64,000 bases of DNA from Anarhynchus alexandrinus (Eukaryota; Chordata; Aves; Charadriiformes; Charadriidae): positions 2,146,518 to 2,210,517 of the forward strand of contig VUYV01000082.1 in the NCBI GenBank assembly GCA_008711295.1, written 5' to 3'. Of this stretch, positions 37,401-52,400 are shown piece after piece. Numbering within the stretch: position 1 is the stretch's first letter; each line of letters starts with the position of its first letter. The position numbers were made by a program, and so were the translations under genes. Below the pieces are notes generated by a model. That model saw nothing but the letters and a program-made list of their open reading frames with translations. It was not told the DNA's origin and made no database searches.

Positions 37401-40400
37401 GTACTTTTTTTCTTTTTTCTTTTTTTTTTTTTTTTAAGGAAAGAGGGAGAGAGGGGAAGACGCCAGTTAGCCTTCAACACAGTGGAACACCAAACTGGTC
37501 AACACCAGGCATGCCCGATATATGGCCATGTTGGCCATCCAACACTAACCTTTCACTCCCCTGTGGTGAGAGCTAGAAACTTTAAGGATTAGCTTTCACC
37601 GAGATGACTGTTGACCCTGGGCAGGTCAAGAACCCAGTGGTGTGTATAGCACAGCCCACTTGGGGCTTCTGCCCCGCGTCTCCCCTCCCCTCCCCTCCCA
37701 CCACGGGCATCATCTCACACTTGCGTGGAGGAGAACTGGCCTCGGAGGAAAGAGAGGATACTGGCTGGCCCCCTGCTTTCTTTTTTGGACACAGAGTTAG
37801 AAGTCGGACAGTACTCTTTCAGTTAGTTTTGTTCAGGCCTGGTAACAGGAAATCGGAGCCTCGCAAACTGAAGCAAAGGAAAAATCAAGACAGCAGAAGG
37901 GCAAAAATTTGGAGTGGGTGGGAAAAAAAACTTAATAAAAGAAGAAAGAAAAGAAAAAAATACCCAAAACAACAATAAAAATATTCTGTAAGGGGTGTAA
38001 ACTTTTATACATTTCAGTGCAGGGAGGTGAAGGACACAGACACAAACACACACGCACACACAAGACTGGGATCCAAATGTGAAATAAGTGAAGCAAGACA
38101 CAAAAAGAAATCAAAAGAATAAATATAAAGAAGAAATTGAATTACTGAAGACATGCACCTCGATTTTACGGCCCTCTACCACGGTGCCGTGTAATTTCTC
38201 CCTGGCCCTGTCTGCATCAGCACTATTCTCGAAAGTTACGAACCCGAATCCCTGCATGCAGCGGGAGAAGGGGGGAAAACATGCACATCGTTATATATTG
38301 AAATACTGATCTCTAGGTAAATAGAGAAAAAATATCACAGTATGAAATCGACATCAGCACAACTCAGCAATAACCTCCTAGAGTCACATTGTTGGTTCAT
38401 GCATGTTTCATAAATGACAGAAATTAAATTCGATAAAATAAAGGAACTGTAATCATAATAAGAATAATAAGAGTAATTAAAAAAAAAAAGAAAACATAAA
38501 AGCAATTGAGGCCAGACCAAAAAAGAAGTACAAAGTTACTCGAGACAATTTTTTTGTTTTGTTTTGTTTGTTTGTTTAAAAACACTAAACCCTGCTCCAA
38601 CATAGGCAAGCTGGTCAAGCCCAAGCAGGGCTTCTCTCCCCTCTGCTAATTAACACACATGCTTTGCAGGACCCCCGCCCGCCCCAAACACATTACAGGA
38701 CATAGACACTGAGCAGCACTTTGTTCTCTTGAGAAACTGCTATGAGAGCGAGCAGCGATCTGAGTTCATGCCTGGCACCAGGAATTCTGCGAAGCTTTGG
38801 GCAAATCAAACACTGAACCTTGCTTTTCCCACCTGTAAAATGGAGACAATAATAATTACCTACCTTAGAAAACTGTTGAGAGGAAGGGCTGTTTGTAAAT
38901 CATCCCTTGTAAGCTCTTCGGGGCACAGCTCATGTCTAATCCTATGCCTGTAACTTCCCTAATAATGCATGAGGCCCTGAAAGTAAGCAGGGCTTCTAGG
39001 TGGCACCATCAAATAACATTATTTAACATGAAGACTTAGAGCATCACCTATTCTAGTTTCAAAATTTTCCTACCTATAAGTACTGTGTTGGACTTGAGTG
39101 TAAATCTAAACATCTAAATACCAATTCATTGGTAAAGGCAGGTTTTGTTTGCTACTGCTGACCTACTGCTACTTCCCTCCCACCCTGCTAACCCATCTTA
39201 CTTGGCTTTGTTCTGAGATGGCAACCTCTACGCCACGGACAGTAACAAATCTCTGCGTAGTTAGACCATGAAGTTTGAGAAAAATTGTTGGGCCATGCTT
39301 GGAGCAACCACAAAGGCTCGAGGACTACTAAAATGTCCCTTTTCAGGTTTACCACATCCATGATGGCACACGCAACACGCCTGTCCTACATGCTCATGCT
39401 GCCGCCACCTCATGCAGTCGTGTAACAGGGCAGGGTACAAGATCATGCTTCCTTCCACGGAGATGTGTGCACTGACATTAAAACAGAGCCAACGTGACTA
39501 AGTGAATTAGGATTTTAACTAGGAAAAAAATTGTATCTTATTACAGAAAACTGTGATGAGAGATTCTTCATGCCATTACAGAGAGCAGGGCCAAACAAAG
39601 CTTTGTTGCATTCTGCTTTTAGGGTATCTTAAGAACAGGAGAAAGGTGACTGGCTCCTGTGGCTTGGTATTAAGCAAGTATCAGTTTAATGTACAGAGAG
39701 AAATCTCTGCCGGCTCTGATACCCTCAGGAGCAGGAGGAACAAAACTTGCACTTGATGCAATGGAAACTCCTGATATTAACCGGAGAGCGAGGTGATGGG
39801 AGAGAGCTACAGCTATGCCTTGTCAGGGAAATGGCATGCCAGCCTCATGGCCCCCTCTGTGCAGCTTGGGGTCGGTATGTATGGACTAGGCCCAAAAGAA
39901 AAAGAAAAAAACCAAACATAACAAAGCAGCATCATGATTTCTAAGCACTGTTAGCAACAAGACACAAGCAAGCCATCATTCTTCAAGTGCTTTTTAAAGG
40001 TCTTTACAATACTAATCTTAAAAAGCCCAAGCCGTTTGCACATGCTGGCCTTTATCATCCACAGCTAGGTTTCCAGCACAAAACTGTTACACATTTGTAA
40101 AATACAGCTTTTTTTATTTCTTTTTTTTTTCCCCCCTCTTAACAGCAATAATAAAAGAACATAGCCAAGTACTGCAATGTTGAGATCAAAGAGAGCGCTC
40201 CTTTGGGCTCCAACCCAATAATCTAAAGCTTCAGATAATTTCATTTCTTCAGCTATAAATAAAAAGCTATATAAATAACAAACTGATGCCTTTTTCAGAA
40301 CAGCATAAAAGTTTTCTGTTTAAATGAATTAAAATTGGAGTTACAAGAGATCAGGGCTAACAAAACAGCCCAGCCGCATGTAACTCAAATATGTCGCAGG

Positions 40401-43400
40401 AAACCAGGGGGGTGCAGGGGGTGTAACAGCAAAGCTGATTATGAAGGGACAGGGTATCGTGTCCGCTTCAAAGAACCCCTACAGAGAAAGGCAAGACTGA
40501 GAAACACAGCAACACCTTTCCCTCTGGTTCTATATAATGGGGAAAAAGCATCTTTAAAAGGTTGGGGGAGGAGGCGAGGTAAAGACTGCAACAGGAATCT
40601 CTATTTCCCTCTTCTCTTTTTACATTAAAATTTCTGTTTGTTCTAGACAAGCCTGTGGAGACCGAATGAAATTTATGTCTTCGGTGATGATGTGAACTGA
40701 AAGCTGGAGAGCAGAGGGAAGGTAATTTTTTAGGCATTAATCTGTGCAGGCGAGAATCAAACTAAGACTATTTTAATTCACATTTGTTTGCAATTAGTGA
40801 AGTCTGTATGGGATTTTAAAAACCCCATTATCATTAATATCTTTAAACTGATTAGGAATTTTCACTATTTTTAATGTTAACTCAAGGTAGGGTACAATCC
40901 ACATGCAGACTATATGAAAATAATTAACAATGTGAATTAAAACAGAATTAATCTGATTCTGAGCAACATAACTAATTAACCACAACTTTTGTTTTATTGA
41001 CATATCAGTCCTTAGCTTGTGCAGCTTTCATTGTTTAGAACCATTTAATGTCAATGCTGAATTAACACTTTACATAGTTAACTATAGCAGAGTCAGTATT
41101 TGTGCCCCCTTGGTTTGTCTTCTTAACGCATCTCTTGGACATTCAGATTTTCATCAGGAAAAACAGGTGAGCCATGCTTGACATTTTTGTTATTTCTAAG
41201 TTTAGAAACTAGCAATAACGTATACATATTTTTGATGTGGGAAAGAAAAAAAGCACATACATATAACTTTAATTCCTTCTCACAGATGACCTGTAAAGAA
41301 TAGGGATTAATTTGTACCTAAAAACATATACAACAAACAATTCTCAGTTTTCCCTCCCAAGGTTGTCTTGCCCTTGAAAAAAAAAAAAGAAAAAGAAAGA
41401 AAAGAGGCAGTAGATACCCAATATTTACTAGTTTAGTGTTACAGCAGATACTGGTTTGCTCCATATTAGTAGGTATGGAGCCAGTAGGGAAGATACAATC
41501 CTGGGTAAAAAACAACTTAAGGTTTCTAAAATGTAGATTATACAAATAGCTTGGGTTTAATAATGCTGTTATGATAACCAACAATTCCTCTCCACCAGCA
41601 ACTGCCAGGAACTTCTCCCAAGCAGAAAATACATTTAAGCCTCTGTACCCAGTGAACACTAAATAACCCCAAGCAAACATATTTAAGACTGGTGAGTAAT
41701 TTGCAGTGCCAGACTAACCCCTTTTTACCCAAAGGTTTTTTCAAAGGGCCTGAAGAGACCGAGTAACTGCCACCCTTTTAGTCTGGCCTCAGACTCTGCA
41801 ATAAATAACAAGCAACATGATGAGCAGTGAAAAAAAATTATAAATGTATATATAATTGAACGTTTCCATCTCTGAAGAATGAGAAAGAAAATTTACCATG
41901 TAACCGTAAAGGGAGAAATCAAAAGCAGACGGTTCTCCTGGGTGTGGCCAGAACACAGAAATTAAACAAAAAAACAACAAAAAAATAAAATAAAGTAAAA
42001 TAAAAAAAAAAATAAAAGAAAACCAAAGGAAACTAAACAGAGCCCCTCGAAATCCATGCATTGTTAACCCTTCATTTGTCACAGAGTTTAGACCAGTCAC
42101 CTCAGCAGCAGCATCTTTGCCTTGTACCACTGCAGCATGCTTGTTTTTAACCATTTGGTTTTTTTCCTCGCTCCTTATTTCCACAATAAACAAACTTTTA
42201 GGAGGCTGGAAAAACGGCCAAGGAGACAGCAGTTTAGGCTACCTGTTTCCAAGGCATTTGAAGTGAGTAGGAGGGTTTCAGCTATAATCCACCTGAGATG
42301 AGCAGGACTGAATGCACTGACAGAAACACAGCACGAAATTCAGAAACACGTTATTGAAGTTACACACACAAACGCACACTTTAAATTGGTGAGGGAATCA
42401 GCGCAAACTAAGCTGCCGCCATTTCAGCAGCTCTTCCAACTCCCCCCTGGCCCCGTGCCGCGCTTGGGAGTGCATTAAGACACATACACATAAAGCACCT
42501 GTCCCTGTACCTGTGCAATCTGGTGAACCAGACGCAGGAATTAATCTGGCTAAAAACCCATAAATATATCTTCAAAACACCCTCCCAAAACAAACAAAAA
42601 AAAAACCCAAAACAAACAAAAAAAAACCCTGCAAGGCTCTTTTTAAGCTGGATCATTTCCCCAGTCCAGCTTGTCGTGTTGCTCCAGTGCCAATCCCTCC
42701 TGCAAAACCAGGAGTGAATGGCAGGAGCCCGGCCAGCACTGCCGCTCAGCCAGAGCCAACTCGGGTCAGGGGCTTCACGGCCCCGGCATCATCCCCAGTT
42801 GTGTGCTCCTCCTCCTCCTCCCCTTGGATCGATCATGGATCTTATTCTGTGGTCCAAGAGTTCAACTAGCTAAACTGGCAGAAGACAAGCTCATTTCTCT
42901 CCCTCCCCCTGCTGCATCGGTTTTTTGCTAATTTAGCACCCTGGATTCAACTCCCTACACAGTGAAACGAGCACTACTGGGAAGGCGCTCCCACAGGAGC
43001 AGTAAATCAGCTTATACTATCAAGCCATCAACTTCAGCCTTAATTATTCAAGTTTGAATAAACCAGTTCAGTGTATGGACTAATTTAAGTCATTAGTTTA
43101 GCATCGCAGCGTTGAAGGCGTAAAACTGTACTTCACTGAACTAGGATAAAGGGACACAGGTCATGTCTCCCTCATGCCTGTGGCATTATAAAGGGATTTG
43201 GTGACCTGAGAAAGCGATGCTGATCGCTGGCACTTAATTTGTTATTAAGCCTCTTTGTGTTAATAACACCATTTGTATTTCTGGCTCAACTGATGACATC
43301 TGAACAAAAATTGTAAACGTAGAACTAGAATTAAAACAAGGCCTCTAATTTATTTTACGTAACAAGGGGTTCTATCTATTTCACTGAGTGGCAACTAAGT

Positions 43401-46400
43401 CCAGAACAGGAGTGGCTCAACTCAAAGCACCTAACCCATTCAAAGAAGAAATAAATGCACATGCAAATGTACAGTCTTTTAGGCACAGTTATCAACCTCA
43501 ATTGATATTCTTATCTTAACCTACAGTTAACTGCAAACAAAAAAACTCCTAAGTGTTTCCACACAGCTTTCTGCACAAGTTCTTAGTTAGCACAGGTTTA
43601 CTTACAGAACTCCACTCACCAACAGATGCAATTTCTTTGTGAAGACAAGACAAACTACCATACAACCAATTTTTAAATTAAATATGAAGCATTTCTATAC
43701 TTCAGTCCTATACAAGAACTTGGAGATCTGGGTGTCCCAAGTGGAAGGCAGTGAGGGACATAAACTTACACTATTCTGAAACCACGAGCTTGCAATCTGC
43801 TCTAATTTAAAAATCTGGAAAAAAAATAAAAATAAAAAAAAAATGCTCCCTCTTGAGCCAAGACTTTGCTGTGTGCTTACGCACTCTTGGTCTCTGAATG
43901 TCACTGAGGGCACATCTTGGAATGCCACACGGTACGCAGCTGATGAGCAAAGAGCTTGGATTCCCTTCCCCTGCAGCTTTACAAATGCCATAGGGTACTC
44001 GTTACACAGGCAGACTGCATTAATTCTGCAAAATATGTCCACTTGTTCGTTCAGCACAACAGTGCCAAAATATGCATCTAGAGGATGCATCTCCACTAAA
44101 AAAAGGAGCAGGAATCCTCTCTCTCGACTTCCTCTGGAGGTGTTTTATTCACAGTTCACTGAAGTGCACGGTAAACTGCAACCATGAGCAGAATGCTATT
44201 TAAAGGGACTTACATGGGTCAGAACTAGAAATGTAATGGTAAACAGGATAAATGAAACAAACAGCTAGTTTCCTGGAAGAAAACAAAAAAAGAAAAAACC
44301 CACATCAAGGGAAGACTGATGTCATTCTATTAAACAAGAATAAAACAAAATGAAATTCAAGAGATGTTTGAAGTTTGTATCTTGTTTCTCATACATAGCA
44401 AAGCAATATCAGTGTGAAGTCTACCAGGGCCCACATAATCCTACTAAACAGATTGAATCTGGGCAGAAATCGAGTTAGGAAACAAGAATTCACATTGCTT
44501 TGAGAGGAGAATCAGCAAAACTAATTATTAACTGCCTCCTATTCTGCTGTGATACAGAAAGTCAACAAATAACATTTTCTAAGCCAAATGCAAGAACCTG
44601 AGGTGCGAGATGGCTGTGACGGACACATGCTGCTCTCTCTTTGGTCACCAAACTTCCTAAATACACAGAGATCCCGAAGATGCAGCCAGTTTGATATAGT
44701 TCCCCCAAGCTGTCAAAGAAAACTGCCTGGTCATCTCAGGTGGATTCAAAAGGAAGAATGCAACCCACACGCTTCCTCCAGTCCCTCCTACGACCAGCAC
44801 CGGAGCAATCCCAGCAGAGATCTCCTGCCACAGCTCGGCAGGGACAAAGCGCTGCTCAGCCCCATCGTACACTGGGTGGGGGTGAACCCAGGGCAGTTTG
44901 GGATTTACCACTGTACCTTTTAAAATATTTACAAAACATTTACACAAAACTCTATAACCCTTAGGAACCCGGGGAAGGGAAGGGAGCATTGAGAACACAG
45001 CACAAGGCAGGCAGCAGGAGCATCTGCTTTCGGATTCCCAAGAGAGAGGAGAAGGAGAAGAAGAGAAAGAGGTTTCATATCATTAGATTAGAATGGAAAC
45101 CACAGGGCAGGAAAATGCATTCAGATTGTTTTTTTTTTCCTAAGGTGGAGGAAGAACCCAAGAGTGAGTGAGTGACCTCCAGAAAGATCCATTTCCTTTG
45201 CTTCACCATCAGATCACCAAACTGTTGTTTTTCCGTTATTATGTGAATACCAGGTGCTTCGTGCAGCTACACCCCACTCAAACACTGGGGCCTCCCATTT
45301 TCATGCTAAGCAGGAATAATCTTGCATTCTTTTTAAAACAGGAATTAATTTGGGTAGAGACGGTTGCAAAGATACCACAAAATTACTCTTTGGGTGATTT
45401 CTTATTCTGTTCAGATTCTGCCCCATCCCTCATACAGGCTATCAGTTTTGCAACTGCTTTTTGCGGTAAGATGACAAAAAAGCAGTCGCAAACTGCATGG
45501 TCAAGGACTGGAAGAACATCTCTTTGGATTGCTTTCTTTTTTCATATAGTTATTAAGGGTTCAGGATAAAATTTGTCAAGGAACTCTTCAGCAATAACTT
45601 TTGTTTTAACTGAAAACCAGAAGCCTTGGGCTCTAACAACTGCACAAGAAGGTACTTTTCATAGTCATAAATCAAGTCGTCACAGAAAGCCTCCAACATT
45701 AGTGTTGCCTAGAAGGGAAAGGGCAGCCATGGACGTTTAATACAGGGCTGTATGGATGGGGGGGAGAGAGAGAAGTTCATGTGTGGAGAGGGAAACACTG
45801 TTCTGGAAAGCACAGGCAGTGGGAGATGAAGGATAGAGCTCACCACTTTGCCAGGCCAGTTATTTTTGTTCTTTCTTTTGCAATTACATCCAAACAAGTA
45901 GGGATTTGATAGAGGCCAGAGGCTATTCCCAAAGCCAAACAGAAATTACTAAAATCAAGACTAATTCACAGATAGCTCTGGCCTATAAATATCAGAAGAA
46001 CAGCAGAGAGCAGAATAAATATTTACAAACTCAGCATAGCTGGTTGTTTTGGTAAAGTGTATAGATTTTTATCCACACAGGGAAGTAAAACTCTCTAAAC
46101 TAAGCCATACAGACATTTACTTCTTCAGACTGTCTTATTAAAAAAACAAAACAAAAACATGGTGTTAAGCACAAACAAAGGATGGAGAAAGGGCTAACTC
46201 ATTTCTTTTGTATACAGATCAACTGCTTTCTGGTTTCCAGCTAATACAGAGACTGAAGAATTTCAGAATGTATCTTGGGCAACATGGGTGGAAAACTGCA
46301 GAGGGCTCTGAACATGAACATACCCCGGAATATATGTTGAAGCAAAGAGGCCACCTTAAGACCGTGAACCTCAAATCCAAGTGAAAGGCATATAGACTCT

Positions 46401-49400
46401 AAACCAAAACTGCTTAGCTGAATTGCAACTTCAAAATCTCTTGTGTGCATGCACACATGTGCACACACGTGTGTGGGGGGAGGAGGGAAATTTTGTTTTA
46501 ATTGAAAATGGGAATCTTAGCATTGATTAAGTCAAGCAGAGTATAGACATGCACTGTGCAAGCTTCCCCCATAGAGCTTTGGCAATGCACCTCGCTCCTG
46601 ACCTGCAAAACTCCCTGCTATTCCAGTGCTGAACCTCCTGGGCAGAGAGAGAATCACATCAATTTGTCATTGTGGTGATACTGGTTATGTGATGAGAACC
46701 AATTGCCAATTAGGACAAAGATCACTGAATCTCTCTGCAGCTGACCTGAGCAACATTTGAAATCTCATCTCCAGAGAAATAAATTGCCATTAACCCTCAA
46801 CAAAACCTCTCTTTTAATATATCTGTAAGATGAAAATAAGTGTGTGAATGCAAATTCAGTGGGGAGAGGTCCACACGGGGCAGGGCAAGTAGAATGAGGA
46901 TGCTTATATTAAGCATCAAATATCTCAAACATGAAAGGTCAGTATCTCAGAAGTACCGAGAAAATAGAGTAAATAAAATCCTTTCACATATGAGATATGA
47001 CAGTTTTTCTATGGAAGTATTTTAGTGCAATAGAAATGTGGTTGGGGGTTGGGTGAGTTAGGCTTTGCTCTTTTCCCATCATGCAAAGCTGGTTTACCTT
47101 ATTCTGCCTTCCCCACAGGGCACCCGTTGCTAGTGCAATGGGAACAGGTTGGTATGAAGGCTCAAGTGACTGACTCCCTGTTTGTTCAAAAGGCCGGGGA
47201 ACCTGATCCCACATTACAGACTGGAGTGTCTAGGAGCATTCGTACATGCTGCCCAGAAATGACCACGCTCAGGGTCTGGAGTCAGAGGGAACAGGAGACA
47301 GTTCCCAAAATAGCTTTTCCCTTCCCCCATCACACTAATTCCTGCTGATCTTAACAGAGTATATTCTCTAGGCAATGAACTGCCTTTTACTCTGCAATCA
47401 AAACAAGAGAAGCGGGTACAGAAACAGGACTTACCTTCGAGCCACGCTCATTAAAGATTATCTCTACATCAAGGATTTTGCCGAATTGCTGCAGAGAGAC
47501 AAGGGGAAAAAAAAAAAAAGATTTATTTTTGGCAATCCATTTTTCCTACCTTTTGGGGGCTGGCTTACTGCAAGAAGGGAGGTGATAATATTTCCATTTC
47601 TAGCATACAGGCAAAGGCATAAAATCCCAGTGACGTGACCCAGTTTTCTTGGGTTAGGATATGCAGATCCTCTTGGTCACAGACCCCAGGTTTTCTCACA
47701 AAAGTCTAAAGAAAGAAAAACAATCTCCAGGAAGAGTTGTAGGAATTTGAGGCAGCTTTTCTTTTCCCATTTTTAATCTAAACAATTCTTTCTTCCCTCA
47801 TTCTACTATTACATTTCAGACATGGTTATATGATTTAATCTCAGAACATAACATTTCTCAAATGTAATTCAGCGTTTCATCTTCCTCCTGAAGTGGCTAT
47901 CACAAAGAGAAACTTAACAGTAACGTTGTTTCTCTGGAGGGGATAGTCACATAAGACTCCCAACCTCAGGGATTCCAAACTCTAAATCTCCTTTCCTTTC
48001 CTCCCCCTCCCATTACTTTCCAAAACTCCAAGCCTTCAAAAGAATTGATGGCAGATTCAGAAACCATGAAAATGGCCAACACCCAACAGGTTTTGGGGTT
48101 TTTTTGGTGGTGGTTTTGTTTGTTTTTTTCCCAGAAAAAGAGCATTCAACTTCAAACTTTGACATACAGCAGGCTGTCAATAACTTGTGCAAGTTTGTCA
48201 GATATGATAGAATTCTGACCTCTGCCTCAGGCTGGAGACCCCCAGTAGAGCAGGGCCCCAATACTCTGCAATGTTTCAACAACTGGTTCCAAAGAGCTCT
48301 CTACTTAGCACAGAGAAAAAACAGGAAACGAGAGCTACAAGCTAGAAAGAAGATTTGCCATGTTCCGTAGAACCATATACGGATCACATCCTTCACCTTG
48401 GAACACACTAAAATATTTTTATTGAACTGGCCAGATTCAAACCAGTAACCTATAGGTATAAGCATCACTTCAACAGAGCCCCACAATGCTCTGTTCTCTA
48501 GAAGTGTCAAAGTTGTATTTCCAAACTGAAGGTCTGCTCTCCAGAAAGAGAGGTCTAAGATCTTATTTTCAGAAGCACATATACAGAGCAGCCTTCATTC
48601 TAGAGACACATATTGCGCTCAGACAAATGCTATGTCTGAGCATTTTTCCTACCCCATTATTTAGGAAAGTTTCCATCAACATGGTTTTGATCTCACTGCT
48701 TGCAGAAGATTTAAAGGTAGTAGCAAATGAAAGAAGGGTCAACAAGAAAAGAAAGGATGGTTTCACAGTTAGGAAAGATGATGAACACAGCCTCTGAGCA
48801 CTGGGACACTCTTCACTTTACCATGGTGCTCTTAATATAGTATTTGCCTTCTTTTTTTTTTAATTAACATTTCCATTTGGAGTCCAATTGGTATAATGGT
48901 CATTTTGTGGGTGCTCTGCCTGAAATACTTGTGGCCAGATTTGCAAACATGGAACATTTACAACAGTGAGCCACAATGACTTAAGGAGAAGCTCTGAATA
49001 TGTAAAGCAATAAAAAGCTATTAAGTCCCTTGAACAAGTATTCCACAACTGTCTTTAAGCAAACAAAATGCTTCCAACAATTTTAGCTATAGATTCTGTC
49101 TGCTTCCATTCTCCATTCTTAAAAAGGAGATAGTCATATTCTTTTACAAATCTTGGTTCACAGATGTTGTTTTTACTGTTCTATTGTTTAAGGACAATAC
49201 TTGATCTTCTATTCATCCCAAGAACAATTGAATTCACAATATCCCACGTTACACGAAGTTTGAATAATGCTAATGTAAACATGCATCTTCCTTGAAACCT
49301 CAACATCTCAACAGCTTAGGCTTGATCCATGCTGGATCCTCTTTTGACCACTGCTGTGCCAATCACAGCTAAAATATATTTTCTATTTCTATCCCACGCT

Positions 49401-52400
49401 TGGTGTGGACTTGTCTATAAAGGAGATTAGCCGTTGATTGCTTTTTGTTGTCTTTATTACATACGGCTTGGGCACTGCCATTAAAGAAATCGGTCATGAT
49501 TGCTTTCTTGGTAGACTGTTTCAGTGTCGTTACACGACAGGGGCTGAACCAATTTAACAGCTTGCGGCTGCTGAAGGGCTGTCCCTGCTCCATTGTCTCT
49601 CCTTGCTTGGTCTCACCAGCTTCCTAAAGCTGGCCCCAGTTTTCATTCTCACCTGTAGATAAACTGATACTGCTCACCAATCTCACGAAAAACTAGCCCA
49701 ACAAAAGGAATAGATACAAAGTCTTTGACAATTTACTGATCTGAAGTGGCTCAAAGGGTCAGGTGAGCATTAGGGCTCTGAGAAGCAAAAGGGAGTGGAA
49801 AGCAGCACACCCTGCCCAAGAGCAAGATCTGTCCCTGCCAGCTCAGCTGCGTAGCCTTGCCACACACACTGAAACAAACAGCTGGGCTCCTGACAAATGT
49901 AAATGCCAAAGTTATTTTTAGAATCTTAAAGCCACCAAAAAAATCACCGTTTTCTACCTCATTAGAATCATAGAATGGTTGAGTTGGAAGGGACCTTAAA
50001 GATCATCTAGTTCCAATCCCCCTGCCATGGGCAGGGACACCTCCCACTATACCAGGTTGCTCAAAGCCCCATCCAGCCTGGCCTTCAATACTTCAAGGGA
50101 TGGGACATCCACAACTTCTCTGGGCAACCTGTTCCAGTGCCTCACCACCCTCAGAGTGAAAAATTTCTTCCTGGTATCTCATCTAAATCTACCCTCTTCC
50201 AGTTTGAAGCATTTCCCCCTCATCTTATCACTACATGCCCTTGTAAAAAGTCCCTCTCCAGCTTTCTTGTAGGTCCCCTTCCGATACCGGAAGGCTGCTA
50301 TAAGGTCTCCCCAGGGCTTCTCTTCTCCAAACTAAAAAGTCTCAACTCTCTCAGCCTCTCCTCATAGGAGAGGTGCTCCAGCCCTGTGATCATCTTCATG
50401 GCCCTCCTCTGGACCCCCTCCAACAGGTCCATGTTCTTCCTGTGCTGAGGACTCCAAAGCTGGATGCAGTACTCCAGGTGGGGTCTCACAAAAGAGAACA
50501 AACTGTGCAACTTCTGGTGCACAACTATGCCATGCCATCTTCCCCTTTCTCCACATCCAGCTGGGCCTGGATCCTTGGGTATTACTGCCAGTGCTGCCTG
50601 CCAGCCCTGTACAGCTGAGCTCACTGCACAGGATTTCCACACCAACAGGAAATCCTGCCTTGTGTGTTTAATTTCTTGTGGCTGACAAAAAGCTGGTGGT
50701 TAACACTGAATGCAACTGGCCTGACCTAGCTCCATGAGAGGCAGCAGGGTTGCCTCCCTGCCCTGGAGATGATGGAGGAATGTTGTTTCCTAGATGACAG
50801 ATCACCAAATCCTGCAGTTGCAGTGAGCACACGCTTGACATCTACTGCAATGGGCTGCACCCACCCATGCAAACTGCCCCAATCTCTTTTCTACCTAGGA
50901 GTTGTGGGTGTTTGAAGAGGCAGGAGGGAAGGACCTGCTTGGGAGAGAAGGAACAGAGACAACAGGGGCTAACTGCTGAACTGAGGCTCAGGTCCCTCCT
51001 GGGGAGGGACTTCCTGCTCCATGAAATTCCCTGGAAGCAAGCAGCATGGCTGGGAGGCAGAAGGACGTGCGCCGGGCTCTTCAAGGCTCTGCTGCGGCCG
51101 TTGCCACAGCTGCTCTTGACAGCTCCTAACACCACGGCTTGTCCTCTTGTCCTCACTGCTGCAACGGTTACAGCAGGTCCAGCACTGGAGGCACTTTTAC
51201 TTTTGGTAGTGTGCCAGAATTTTCCTGAAGAGTGAAAGCAGGAAAAAAGAACTAGTTCATTTTAACGGTTTATATCTCCTTCAAAGCTGAATCTAATTTA
51301 GTGGAACATAAAAAGGCACTTTGTTCTCTGATGGTGCTTCCCCTACCAAATGTCAACAGCCTACTGCAAACAATGGAAGTTTTAAGAGCTCCTTAGCAAA
51401 AGGTCACAATTTTTGTATGGAAAATGCTAGGCCATCTAAATACAAGGGTCAACATGAAATGCCCCCATAGTAATTTTTTAAAATCATGTATGCAGGCATG
51501 TTTGTATTTTCCAGCAGACAGAGGGTCTGGCCAAATAAAACAAGATCCATGCTTAGACCTAACTTAGTCCTTAGAGGACTAACCCTCTAATCTCTAACCT
51601 TGAAGACATGAATCACTCTTCTCACAAACCTGATTCATTCACTCAATGATTACCAAGAACTTCTACTTACAAGCCTGCACAGCAGCAGGGGAAAAAAATC
51701 CTCAGTAGAGTTTCACAGCATCTGAAGAAAGCATTGCAGGACCACACATCTCAAATGCTCCCCACCATGAGTTAAAAAGCTTACTATATGATCAAGAAGC
51801 CAGCATCCCCCATCACATGTCAGGTCACGCAAGAAGCCTCCTCCATGACCTGCTCATGCACACGCCATATAATGGATAGATATGCAGTGGCATAGGAGCT
51901 ATAGCATCTTGTTCTATCTTAGTCCTCCATTCCCTGGCTAGACCTTGTACCCGTTTTCAGTTATTTTTCTGTAAAGCAGGTAAATGAGAATCATCTCCTC
52001 TACAATAGTAGCAGGGGCTGTTGGAAATAACAGTTTTAAGAGGCATAAAGGTATTAACAGGCTTCAGCTATGACCAGAACCCAATTTTCTTGCTTGAACA
52101 TTATGTACTTTATCATAGATGCAAGGGCATTGTGCAAAGAAGGGTATATGCATGCTGTGTGTTTCTTTCCACCCAGATGACATGAAGGCAGCAGATTTTT
52201 CCAGCAGAGGCCATAACTACATTATATATAATAAATTTGAGATATCTGGCACCAGAGAGCTTTTGCCTTCCAAGGCACTGACAGTTTGGTAGGGCCCCTC
52301 CTCTATGCTGTGTTCCAGCTGGCCCTGCCTCCTCTCCCTGTCTAGAGCTTTCAAAATCAGCTCCAAAACGTGCCAGACAAATAACTTAACCCTAAAGATG

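Larger units (their letters stand above)
35488..38158 (-). other. RBFOX2: RBFOX2 intron between the 93-nt RRM exon and the 61-nt exon
   Basis: About 2.7 kb. It begins with the unusual GTGCATGT donor and carries a TG-rich tract about 100 nt downstream (38032-38064), a GA-rich purine zone on the plus strand (36592-36890) and a T-rich run at 37405-37437. One undetermined base lies at 35517. Confidence 0.85.
38252..47434 (-). other. RBFOX2: RBFOX2 intron upstream of the 93-nt RRM exon
   Basis: About 9.2 kb. The exon-proximal 150 nt hold three UGCAUG motifs. A MIR-like SINE is at 38785-38960. The rest is AT-rich with A/T simple runs (40110-40137, 41950-42020, 42590-42630, 43817-43843). No gene recognised. 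Confidence 0.8.

Noticed and set aside
50298..50645. Open frame of 115 codons with reverse-transcriptase-like end
   Set aside because: The homologous part is a truncated CR1 LINE, not a host gene.
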